Of a stretch of DNA of 57,383 bases, positions 23,521-31,403 are shown piece by piece. Location: the NCBI GenBank assembly GCA_023664775.1, contig JAMPEW010000017.1, forward strand, positions 1 through 57,383, given 5' to 3'. Numbering within the stretch: position 1 is the stretch's first letter; every line of letters starts with the position of its first letter. The notes under the pieces were generated by a model. It saw nothing but the letters and a program-made list of their open reading frames with translations. It did no database searches and was not told the origin of the DNA. A program made the position numbers and the translations under genes. This stretch comes from Clostridium sp. (GTDB lineage: Bacteria > Bacillota > Clostridia > Lachnospirales > Lachnospiraceae).

Positions 23521-24756
23521 TTGATAAAGAAAAGATTTTTGGTATTAGGAACATTTTTGACGCTGGCACTTTCTCTGGCAGGCTGTAGTGCGCCGAATCT
23601 CAGCATGAAGGATAACGGCACAGGCGGAAGGGCACAGGCGGAGGAAGGAAAGCAAAACGGCAAGGACGTTTCGGAGATGCTTGAGGATAAGGATGTTCAG
23701 GCAAAGGTAGACGAGATTAATAAGTACATAGAGAATTATTACTACTTTGACATTGATCCTGAGTTTCAGGAGGAATCCTTTTATGACGGCATCATGAATG
23801 GCTTGGATGACCCTTATTCCGTATATTACACAAAGGAAGAATATGAGGATTTGCTTGAGGATAATTCGGGCGAATACTTTGGAGTAGGTGCTGTTGTCAC
23901 ACAGGATGCTACAATGAAGGTGACGGTTGTCCGTCCTGTAAAGGGAAGCCCCGCAGAGGCGGCCGGCATTCAGGCAGATGACGTTATCATTGCGGTTGAT
24001 GGCACGGAGATTACAGATCAGGAGCTTTCCCTTGTTGTAGAGATGATAAGGGGGGAGAAGGGCACAACTGCACATATCAAGGTGTATAGACCTTCTGAGG
24101 ACGAATACATTGAGTTTGACATCAAGCGGGCAGAGGTTGAAAATGTTTCCGTAGATTATAGCATGCTGGATAACAAGGTAGGTTACATTTCCGTAACACA
24201 GTTTTATGAAAATACGCCAAAGGAGTATAAGGAAGCTGTAGAGGATTTGGAAAAGCAGGGCGCAAAGGGACTTATCGTTGACCTGAGAGATAATCCGGGA
24301 GGATTGTTAAATGCAGTTGTGGAAATGTGTGCATACACGCTTGACGGAGGAAATATAGTAACTACGAAGGACAGGGATGGAAAAATCACGTCCTCTTATG
24401 ATGACAACGATAAGCACAGCATAGATGTTCCAATGGTTGTGCTTGTAAATGGAAATAGTGCAAGTGCGTCAGAGATATTTGCTGGGGCAATGAAGGATAC
24501 AGGCACAGCAGAGCTTGTGGGAACTACAACCTTTGGAAAGGGTATCGTGCAGTCCATCCTTCCACTTTCAGACGGCACTGCCATTAAGATTACCGTATCA
24601 AAATATTTCACGCCTGGTGGAAACGATATTCACGAAATCGGCATTGAGCCTGACTATGAGGTTGAGCTTGAGGACAGATCCAATGCGGTAGGCGTAGATT
24701 ATGAGGACGACCTTCAGCTTCAAAAGGCTGAGGAGGTTATAAAAGGTATGATGTAA
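23521..24756 (+). CDS. S41 C-terminal processing protease (CtpA/CtpB), lipoprotein
   Basis: 411 residues starting at TTG 23521, which has AGGAG 9 nt upstream. The N-terminus is a lipoprotein signal (LALSLAGC). Residues ~115-200 form a PDZ domain (GVGAVVTQ, then PVKGSPAEAAGIQADDVI). The S41 domain carries the nucleophile region GNSASASEIFAG (311-322) and the catalytic Lys in TTFGKGI (K340). It is transcribed with ftsEX and the M23 hydrolase (20 nt gap). Carboxyl-terminal proteases trim or degrade periplasmic hydrolases and regulators in other bacteria, so control of the neighbouring hydrolase is a reasonable guess. Confidence 0.93.
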   Translation: MIKKRFLVLGTFLTLALSLAGCSAPNLSMKDNGTGGRAQAEEGKQNGKDVSEMLEDKDVQAKVDEINKYIENYYYFDIDPEFQEESFYDGIMNGLDDPYSVYYTKEEYEDLLEDNSGEYFGVGAVVTQDATMKVTVVRPVKGSPAEAAGIQADDVIIAVDGTEITDQELSLVVEMIRGEKGTTAHIKVYRPSEDEYIEFDIKRAEVENVSVDYSMLDNKVGYISVTQFYENTPKEYKEAVEDLEKQGAKGLIVDLRDNPGGLLNAVVEMCAYTLDGGNIVTTKDRDGKITSSYDDNDKHSIDVPMVVLVNGNSASASEIFAGAMKDTGTAELVGTTTFGKGIVQSILPLSDGTAIKITVSKYFTPGGNDIHEIGIEPDYEVELEDRSNAVGVDYEDDLQLQKAEEVIKGMM

Positions 24757-24765
24757 TATACATGT

Positions 24766-24906
24766 GGGGCTGTCGCAATAAGGATTTCAATTCTATTTTA
24801 TGATGCATTTTAAACAAAGAACGCTTCAACGTGTTATTTAACTTCCGCTTTTCTTTGTTTAAAATGCATAGTTACTAAGAAAACAAATCCCTATTGCGAC
24901 AGCCCC
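24766..24906 (+). repeat. 141 bp inverted-repeat element, copy C
   Basis: Begins GGGGCTGTCGCAATAAGG and ends CCCTATTGCGACAGCCCC, with inner inverted repeats TGCATTTTAAACAAAGAA and TTCTTTGTTTAAAATGCA. It is the plus-strand equivalent of copy A (9898-10037). It starts ten bases after the S41 stop codon and probably also ends that operon. The following ~200 nt (24907-25110) hold only a short open stretch of about 25 codons ending near 25084 and no recognisable gene. Confidence 0.88.
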
Positions 24907-25111
24907 AGTGTAGTTTGATTTCTTGCTTTCAAATATAAAAACTCCATGTCAAATCCTTTTGCCTTTTGTTTTTTTGCTGATGTAAAAGCATTTTGGTGGA
25001 ATTTGTATGTGGCGGATGGTATGGTTTGGGTGGTTCAAGAGTACAAATCAAGCCGTTTACCAGATGCAGAATGATATGGGCTGACGCTTAAAAACGGAAG
25101 GAGAAATAAAG

Positions 25112-25334
25112 CTGGAAGTAAGTTCACAAATAAAGAAATATCGCAGTAATAAAAAAAGATAATGATATTTCAACTTATAAGAAAATTGTTGCTTTTACAG
25201 AGGGCAAGCTGTTAGATGAAAAGGAAACGCAGCAGGAGTTTGGAAAACGTCAATATCAAAGAGTGCTGCTGATGATAGGCAGTGCTGCGTTTGGATTTAT
25301 TATATGCTGGCTGATAAGCAGGAATTTCCTATAG
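25112..25334 (+). pseudogene. Remnant of an XRE-regulator/membrane-domain gene
   Basis: After AAGGAGAA the frame reads LEVSSQIKKYRSN (from 25112, CTG in the place of ATG), the usual start of XRE proteins of the EISxQIKKYR type, then hits TAG. Shifted by a frame, it continues KDNDISTYKKIVAFTEGKLL and ends with a membrane helix (MIGSAAFGFIICWLISR) at 25334. The helix-turn-helix core between the two is deleted. A dyad AGCGTC-AAA-GACGCT with a T-rich tail follows (about 25350-25377). Confidence 0.6.
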
Positions 25335-25445
25335 GCAGGATTTAAATTACAGCGTCAAAGACGCTTTGTTCTTTTACAGATGATTTTATACGTTATGTCA
25401 GGTTTCTATTGAAAGCATGACCGTTAATTGCGAGAGGAGAAATAT

Positions 25446-26987
25446 ATGAAAAAGGAGCTTATTATTGTACTTGATTTTGGTGGACAGTACAATCAGTTGA
25501 TTGCCCGCAGGGTAAGGGAATGTAATGTGTATGCGGAGGTGCATCCATATACAATTTCCATTGAACGGATTAGGGAAATGAATCCGAAGGGAATTATATT
25601 TACAGGTGGACCAAACAATGTCTGTGAGGACGCTTCACCGAAATACAAAAAGGAAATATATGAGCTTGGAATTCCGATACTGGGAATATGCTATGGATCG
25701 CAGCTTATGGCATACTCTCTTGGCGGAACGGTGGAGACAGCGCCGGTCAGCGAGTATGGTCACACGGAGGTTTCCATTACAGGGGATAGCGTCTTGTTCG
25801 AGGGTGTATCAAAGCAGACCGTGTGTTGGATGAGTCACACCGTTTATATTGCAAAGGCACCTGGGGATTTTGTTGTCACGGCAAGTACACCGGTGTGTCC
25901 TGTGGCTGCCATGGAATGTCCTGCACATAACTTATATGCCACCCAGTTTCACCCTGAGGTTATGCATACCAAAGAGGGCATGAAAATGATTTCCAATTTT
26001 GTGACAAAGATTTGTGGCTGTTCCTGTGATTGGCGTATGGACTCATTTGTGGAAACGACAATAAAGGAAATCCGTGAAAAGGTAGGAAACGGCAAAGTAT
26101 TATGTGCCCTTTCAGGAGGAGTAGATTCCTCCGTTGCAGCTGTCCTTTTGGCGAAGGCTGTAGGAAAGCAGCTTACCTGTGTATTTGTTGACCATGGCTT
26201 GCTCCGCAAGAATGAGGGTGACGAGGTTGAAGCCGTATTTGGTCCTGATGGACCGTATGATTTAAATTTTATACGTATCAATGCCCAAGAACGCTTTTAC
26301 ACCAAGCTTGCAGGCATAACGGAGCCTGAAAATAAGAGAAAAATAATCGGTGAAGAATTTATACGTGTCTTTGAGGAGGAGGCGAAGAAAATCGGAGCAG
26401 TTGATTTCCTCGTCCAAGGCACGATTTATCCTGACGTAATTGAGTCGGGACTTGGGGACTCCGCAGTCATCAAGAGCCATCATAATGTAGGCGGACTTCC
26501 CGATTATGTTGATTTTAAGGAAATTATAGAGCCGCTTCGTCTTTTGTTTAAGGATGAGGTGCGTAAGGCAGGGCTTGAGCTTGGCATACCGAAGCATCTT
26601 GTATTCCGTCAGCCATTCCCTGGACCGGGCTTGGGAATCCGCATTATCGGCGAGGTCACTGCCGAGAAGGTCCGCATCGTGCAGGAGGCAGATGCCATTT
26701 ACCGTGAGGAAATCGCAAACGCTGGCATAGACCAAACCCTTGGACAATATTTTGCGGCACTCACCAACATGAGAAGCGTGGGCGTAATGGGTGACGAGCG
26801 TACCTACGACTACGCCGTGGCACTTCGTGCCGTGTGCACAAGCGACTTTATGACAGCCGAGGCAGCCGAGCTTCCGTGGGAGGTGCTCGCCAAGGTAACG
26901 AATAGAATTGTCAATGAGGTTAAGGGGGTAAATAGGGTACTGTATGATTGTACGGGGAAACCGCCGGGAACGATAGAGTTGGAATAA
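25446..26987 (+). CDS. guaA: GMP synthase (glutamine-hydrolysing)
   Basis: 513 residues; the ATG at 25446 follows GAGGAGAA. The N-terminal class I glutamine amidotransferase has the nucleophile C82 in GICYGSQ and HPEV further on. The ATP-pyrophosphatase domain has the P-loop SGGVDSSV, and the C-terminal dimerisation domain ends KPPGTIELE. It converts XMP, ATP and glutamine to GMP in purine synthesis. No purine riboswitch is recognisable upstream; the upstream DNA holds an XRE remnant instead. The 3' end of guaA is a known integration target for genomic islands, and the DISARM operon starts right after it. Confidence 0.98.
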   Translation: MKKELIIVLDFGGQYNQLIARRVRECNVYAEVHPYTISIERIREMNPKGIIFTGGPNNVCEDASPKYKKEIYELGIPILGICYGSQLMAYSLGGTVETAPVSEYGHTEVSITGDSVLFEGVSKQTVCWMSHTVYIAKAPGDFVVTASTPVCPVAAMECPAHNLYATQFHPEVMHTKEGMKMISNFVTKICGCSCDWRMDSFVETTIKEIREKVGNGKVLCALSGGVDSSVAAVLLAKAVGKQLTCVFVDHGLLRKNEGDEVEAVFGPDGPYDLNFIRINAQERFYTKLAGITEPENKRKIIGEEFIRVFEEEAKKIGAVDFLVQGTIYPDVIESGLGDSAVIKSHHNVGGLPDYVDFKEIIEPLRLLFKDEVRKAGLELGIPKHLVFRQPFPGPGLGIRIIGEVTAEKVRIVQEADAIYREEIANAGIDQTLGQYFAALTNMRSVGVMGDERTYDYAVALRAVCTSDFMTAEAAELPWEVLAKVTNRIVNEVKGVNRVLYDCTGKPPGTIELE

Positions 26988-26998
26988 GGGACATTTGG

Positions 26999-27043
26999 CT
27001 CTGAAATGCTTATTTTACAGGTGTTTCAGAGTTTTTCTTTTCT
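26999..27043 (+). terminator. guaA terminator
   Basis: CTCTGAAA (26999-27006) pairs with TTTCAGAG (27024-27031), followed by TTTTTCTTTTCT. It marks the end of the chromosome-type sequence before the island. Confidence 0.85.
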
Positions 27044-27145
27044 CGGTAAAATAGCTGGAGATAAGTTCTGCCTATTTAGTTATAAAGAAACCAAATAAAT
27101 TGTTGGAAATATTGATAAAAATATTTGAAAAATCAAAGAAAGTGT

Positions 27146-27195
27146 TTTACAAAACGAGGATGAAAGCCTATAATGGTCTATAGTGGGTTTATAGT
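27146..27195 (+). promoter_or_regulatory. Promoter and candidate operator of the DISARM operon
   Basis: TTTACA (27146-27151), a 17 nt spacer and TATAAT (27169-27174) form a promoter 55 nt before the first gene. TATAAT/TATAGT repeats begin at 27169, 27179 and 27190, that is 10 and 11 nt apart, starting at the -10 box and running into the transcription start. Such spacing suits an array bound by the XRE-type protein encoded from 27229. Confidence 0.7.
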
Positions 27196-27228
27196 ATTTG
27201 ATTTTGATTATCATGTGCGGAGGATATT

Positions 27229-27501
27229 ATGGCAGTATCATATAACAATTTGTGGAAACTTATGATTGATAAAAAAACTAATAAAAGTGAATTGTGTAAG
27301 AATGTAAAAATTAGCAGTAGTACTATGGCAAAAATGTCGAACGAAGAGATGGTGGCATTGCCTGTATTAGAAAAGATATGTGCAGAATTAGAATGTAATA
27401 TTGGTGATATTATGGAATTTACCGAGCTTGATAAAGTGAAAGAAAAACTACATGAAGAACAATTGAGTCCTGATAATGGGACAGAAAATATGGGATTATA
27501 A
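27229..27501 (+). CDS. Small XRE/HTH_26 regulator, controller of the DISARM operon
   Basis: 90 residues. The HTH lies at about 5-65: NLWKLMIDKKTNKSELCKNV, then SSSTMAKMSNEEMVALPVLE and KICAELECNIGDIMEF. This is the HTH_26 class often found immediately before cytosine methyltransferase genes. The last 25 residues are charged and probably flexible. The gene lies first in the operon and its stop is 13 nt before the methyltransferase ATG. By analogy with C proteins of restriction-modification systems it may delay or limit expression of the toxic components through the TATAGT repeats upstream. Confidence 0.85.
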   Translation: MAVSYNNLWKLMIDKKTNKSELCKNVKISSSTMAKMSNEEMVALPVLEKICAELECNIGDIMEFTELDKVKEKLHEEQLSPDNGTENMGL

Positions 27502-27514
27502 GGTGGGACAGACC

Positions 27515-28789
27515 ATGAATGACAATGGATTGAGTTACATTGATCTTTTTGCTGGAGCCGGAGGGCTTTCAGAAGGATTTATTCAAAGCGGATATCAGCC
27601 TATAGCCCATGTGGAAATGAATGAATATGCAGCAAAAACCATAGAAACAAGAATTGCTTATTATTACTTAAAAGAAAAGGGGCAACTGAAGAATTATTAC
27701 CAATATGAAAAGTGTCGTATATCAAGAGAGGATTTCTTGAAATTGATTCCGGAAGAAGAATTGAAAACAGTTATTAACAAAGAAATTTCGGAGAAAACAA
27801 TCAAAGGCATTTTTGAAACCATAGATACCATTAAGTCGAACAAAGGGATTGAGAAAGTAGATGTAATTATAGGAGGTCCGCCGTGTCAGGCGTATTCGCT
27901 TGTTGGAAGGGCTCAGAGTAGACATATGATTGTGCCTATGGAAGAGGATACGAGAAATGAATTGTATAAAATGTACGTTCAGTTTTTGACTAAGTATCAA
28001 CCAAGGATATTTGTGTTTGAAAATGTTGCAGGAATCAAAACTGCTCGTGGTGGACAGACATTTAAGAATCTTCAAATGTATATGAAACGAGTCGGGTATG
28101 AAATAGATTATCACGAATTAAATGCACATGATTTTGGCGTACTTCAAAGCAGAAAAAGAGTAATTATTGTTGGATGGTTAAAGGGAACGGGGTATGAGTA
28201 CCCGAAGTTTGATATAGTGCACAATAAAGCGAAGGTGTGGGATTTGCTAAAAGATTTGCCGCCTCTTAAACCAGGGCAGGAAGTAAGAGAGCATACTATT
28301 AATGATATGCGGAGAGTAAAGAAATATGTTAAAGAAAATGAAGTGCGTTTGAAAGAGGATATACTTACTGCTCATATTGCAAGACCACATACTGCACAGG
28401 ATATAGAAATTTATAAAAGAGCAATCAATCTTTGGTTCGAAAATGAACGCCATGAGCGATTAAAGTATGACACTTTACCGGAAAATTTAAAAACTCATAG
28501 AAATAGAACTTCATTTGTAGATAGATTTAAGGTTGTGGAAGGGGATCTGGAATATTGTCATACTATCCTAGCACATTTGGCAAAAGATGGACACTATTTT
28601 ATACATCCAGATATTGACCAGCATAGGTCAATTACTGTAAGAGAGGCTGCGAGATTACAGTCTTTTCCAGATAATTACTATTTTGAAGGATCTCGTACAG
28701 CACAGTTTGTTCAGGTAGGAAATGCAGTGCCGCCAATGATGTCAAAACAAATAGCAGATAAGATAAAAGAACAGTTAATCAAAAAATAG
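27515..28789 (+). CDS. drmMII: C5-cytosine DNA methyltransferase (DrmMII-like)
   Basis: 424 residues; ATG 27515 is preferred (AGGTGGG eight bases upstream, and the family begins at SYIDLFAGAGGLSEGF) over ATG 27476 inside the HTH gene. Motif I is DLFAGAGG, motif IV PPCQ (catalytic C124), motif VI ENVAG, motif VIII QSRKRVIIVG and motif X VGNAVPPMM. Between ~260 and 370 lies the target-recognition region. It should mark the host DNA at one cytosine-containing sequence; that site cannot be read from the sequence. In class 2 DISARM such an enzyme, DrmMII, distinguishes self from phage DNA. Confidence 0.93.
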   Translation: MNDNGLSYIDLFAGAGGLSEGFIQSGYQPIAHVEMNEYAAKTIETRIAYYYLKEKGQLKNYYQYEKCRISREDFLKLIPEEELKTVINKEISEKTIKGIFETIDTIKSNKGIEKVDVIIGGPPCQAYSLVGRAQSRHMIVPMEEDTRNELYKMYVQFLTKYQPRIFVFENVAGIKTARGGQTFKNLQMYMKRVGYEIDYHELNAHDFGVLQSRKRVIIVGWLKGTGYEYPKFDIVHNKAKVWDLLKDLPPLKPGQEVREHTINDMRRVKKYVKENEVRLKEDILTAHIARPHTAQDIEIYKRAINLWFENERHERLKYDTLPENLKTHRNRTSFVDRFKVVEGDLEYCHTILAHLAKDGHYFIHPDIDQHRSITVREAARLQSFPDNYYFEGSRTAQFVQVGNAVPPMMSKQIADKIKEQLIKK

Positions 28790-28802
28790 AGGAGGTGTGC
28801 AA

Positions 28803-31394
28803 ATGGGAATAGTAGAATTAATATATGCTGAATTGAAACAGCAGGAGCTACAGAGAAATCCGTATAGTTGTTTACATATGTCAAATATTGATGTCAATCC
28901 TCATCAGATTGAGGCATTTACATTTGCACTTTCGTCCTTGGAATCTGGGGGCACTATTCTGGCAGATGAAGTCGGACTTGGAAAAACGATTGAAGCGGGA
29001 CTTGTAATTAAGTATTTATTGCAGAGTGGTAGAAATAAGATTTTGCTTATTATGCCATCAAATCTTAGAAAACAGTGGCAGGTGGAACTTGAGGAAAAGT
29101 TTGATATAGCATCGTTGATTGTGGATAGTACGAATTGGGATAACTATCTAGCAGAGATAAAGAAGAAGCAAGCAATAATTATTGTATCGTATCATTTTGC
29201 GTCAAAGAGAAAAGAATATTTAGGAAAAGTTGCTTGGGATTTTTGCATTTTTGATGAGGCACATAGGTTAAGGAATGTTTATAAAAATGGCACGAAGATG
29301 GCGAACTCTTTGTATGAGTTAACAAGAGGAATTCCAAAGATTCTTTTAACAGCGACACCTATGCAGAATACATTGCTGGATATCTATGGTTTGGTTCAAT
29401 ACATTGATGAACGCATTTTTTACAACAAAGTGGTATTTTCTCAAAGGTATATGAAAAACGAGAATTATTTGGCACTTAAGGATAGTTTAAGGACAGTGGT
29501 ACAAAGAACTTTGCGTAAAGAAGTAGCGGAGTATATTCAGTTTTCAGAGAGAAAAGAGATTACGATAGATTTCGAATTATCTCCACCTGAAATTGAATTG
29601 TATGTAAGGATTAATCATTATCTAAAAAAAGAATTATTGTATGCCTTGCCAAAATCGCATCGTACATTAATTACGTCAGTAATACGAAAATTGCTGGCAT
29701 CTTCAAGTATGGCAGTTGCGGAAACATTTAAAACTTTAAAAGGACGATTAGAGGTTCTAAAAGAGACAACGAGAAAGGAAAGTGCAGATGAAAGTATTGA
29801 TTTTTTCCTAAGCTTTTTTGATGATGACGAGATTGAAACAGATGAAGATGATAAGCAGGATGAATTATACACAAGAGAAAAGGTAAATGAGTTCATTCAG
29901 CATGAGATAGATGAAGTGGATGCCATTATTAATAAGGCTGAAAGTATAAGTAAAAATGCAAAGATGACGGCGTTAAAGAAGGCTATTGAAAAGGCATTTG
30001 CATTTCAGACGGAGTCAGTCATAGAACAGAAAATTATTGTATTTACAGAATCTATCAGAACGCAGCAATATATATTTGACGAATTGTCAGCTGTAGGTTA
30101 TGCAGGGCAGATTCTTAAGTTTAATGGCAACACAGATGATGATATAACAAAGCAGATTTATAAGGCATGGAAAACGCAAAATTATGGGAAGTATTTAGGC
30201 AGTAGAAATGTTGAAATAAAGAATGCCATTGTAGAAGCGTTTAGAGACGAATATATGATTCTTCTTGTAACAGATTCCGGTTCAGAAGGTTTAAATCTTC
30301 AGTTTTGTAATACAATTATTAACTATGATTTGCCGTGGAATCCGCAAAAAATAGAACAGCGTATAGGACGTTGCCATCGCTATGGTCAGAAAAATGATGT
30401 TGTAGTAATTAATCTTCTCAATACACAGAATGTTGCGGATAAGCGAGTATATGAAATTCTTTCAGAAAAATTTAAACTTTTCCAAGGGGTATTTGGTGCA
30501 TCGGACAAGGCGATTGGTCTCTTGGAAAGCGGTGCAGATTTTGAGAAAAGAGTAACTCAGATTTATCAGGAATGTAAAACATCTTCAGATTTTACAAAGG
30601 AGTTCAAAGCATTAGAAAAAGAACTTGATAAAAAGAGAAATAAGAAGATGGACGAATTGAAAAATTTGTTTATCTATAAAACTGAAGAACAGCATAAACA
30701 AGAATTCAATCAGATACTACAAGAAATAGAACAATATGATTCGGAACTTGAATATTGGTCGAATATACCAATAGACAAGAATCGGGTTTCTTATCCGTTA
30801 TATTATGAAACGGATAAGAAATTAGAGATTCCAGAAATTATGCATGGCTATTTATTGATTGGAGGTTTATATGTTGATTCTATCATTGAAGAGGTTGTCT
30901 TTGAGATAGTTGATGATAACTGCAAAATATATGGAGTCAGCGACTGGCTAGCAAGAAAACTATGTGCAGAAATTCAAGAAGATGTGTTGTTGGTTAAAAC
31001 ACCAAATAATCAGAAGGTTTTATCGTGCATTGATAAAGTTACTAAATATTTGCAGCAAAGATACACTATTTCAAAACAGGAACTAGTTCAAAGAAATAAG
31101 GATAAGCTATTAAATTGGCTTGAACTAAGAAAAGAAGAGTATGTGTTAAAGACAAAAGATTCATCAGAGCTTGATGCCATAAAAGAGAAGTATGTTGCAG
31201 AGACTGATTTTACACAAAAAATTGCACTGAAAAAGCAGATAGAGTTATGGGAGCAGCAACAGAAGCAAATGATAGAGTCTTTCCACGATGAGATGACATC
31301 GTTGGAAGAAGAAGCAAATAATATGCAGAAAGAATTTGAAGAAGTTGTGTTAAAAACACCACAGTTCATAACCAAAATTGTGATCAAATTTTAG
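28803..31394 (+). CDS. drmD: SNF2-family DNA translocase (DrmD-like)
   Basis: 863 residues; ATG 28803 has GGAGG at 28791-28795. The N-terminal ATPase lobe has DEVGLGKTIEAG (Walker A), FDEAHRLRN (DEAH box) and LLTATPMQN (motif III). The second lobe has VTDSGSEGLNLQFCNTIINY and IEQRIGRCHRYGQ (motifs V, VI). The last ~300 residues are charged and contain coiled-coil stretches (EKELDKKRNKKMDELKN; KKQIELWEQQQKQM). The architecture and location beside drmA-drmB-drmC match DrmD, the SNF2-like subunit of class 1 DISARM. It is nine bases from the Mod-type methyltransferase gene, so stoichiometric expression is likely. Confidence 0.85.
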   Translation: MGIVELIYAELKQQELQRNPYSCLHMSNIDVNPHQIEAFTFALSSLESGGTILADEVGLGKTIEAGLVIKYLLQSGRNKILLIMPSNLRKQWQVELEEKFDIASLIVDSTNWDNYLAEIKKKQAIIIVSYHFASKRKEYLGKVAWDFCIFDEAHRLRNVYKNGTKMANSLYELTRGIPKILLTATPMQNTLLDIYGLVQYIDERIFYNKVVFSQRYMKNENYLALKDSLRTVVQRTLRKEVAEYIQFSERKEITIDFELSPPEIELYVRINHYLKKELLYALPKSHRTLITSVIRKLLASSSMAVAETFKTLKGRLEVLKETTRKESADESIDFFLSFFDDDEIETDEDDKQDELYTREKVNEFIQHEIDEVDAIINKAESISKNAKMTALKKAIEKAFAFQTESVIEQKIIVFTESIRTQQYIFDELSAVGYAGQILKFNGNTDDDITKQIYKAWKTQNYGKYLGSRNVEIKNAIVEAFRDEYMILLVTDSGSEGLNLQFCNTIINYDLPWNPQKIEQRIGRCHRYGQKNDVVVINLLNTQNVADKRVYEILSEKFKLFQGVFGASDKAIGLLESGADFEKRVTQIYQECKTSSDFTKEFKALEKELDKKRNKKMDELKNLFIYKTEEQHKQEFNQILQEIEQYDSELEYWSNIPIDKNRVSYPLYYETDKKLEIPEIMHGYLLIGGLYVDSIIEEVVFEIVDDNCKIYGVSDWLARKLCAEIQEDVLLVKTPNNQKVLSCIDKVTKYLQQRYTISKQELVQRNKDKLLNWLELRKEEYVLKTKDSSELDAIKEKYVAETDFTQKIALKKQIELWEQQQKQMIESFHDEMTSLEEEANNMQKEFEEVVLKTPQFITKIVIKF

Positions 31395-31403
31395 GAGGAT
31401 ACC

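Noticed and set aside
25335-25445. Purine riboswitch before guaA
   Set aside because: The conserved G-box core sequences and three-way stem pattern are not visible; only a small AGCGTC/GACGCT dyad is present.
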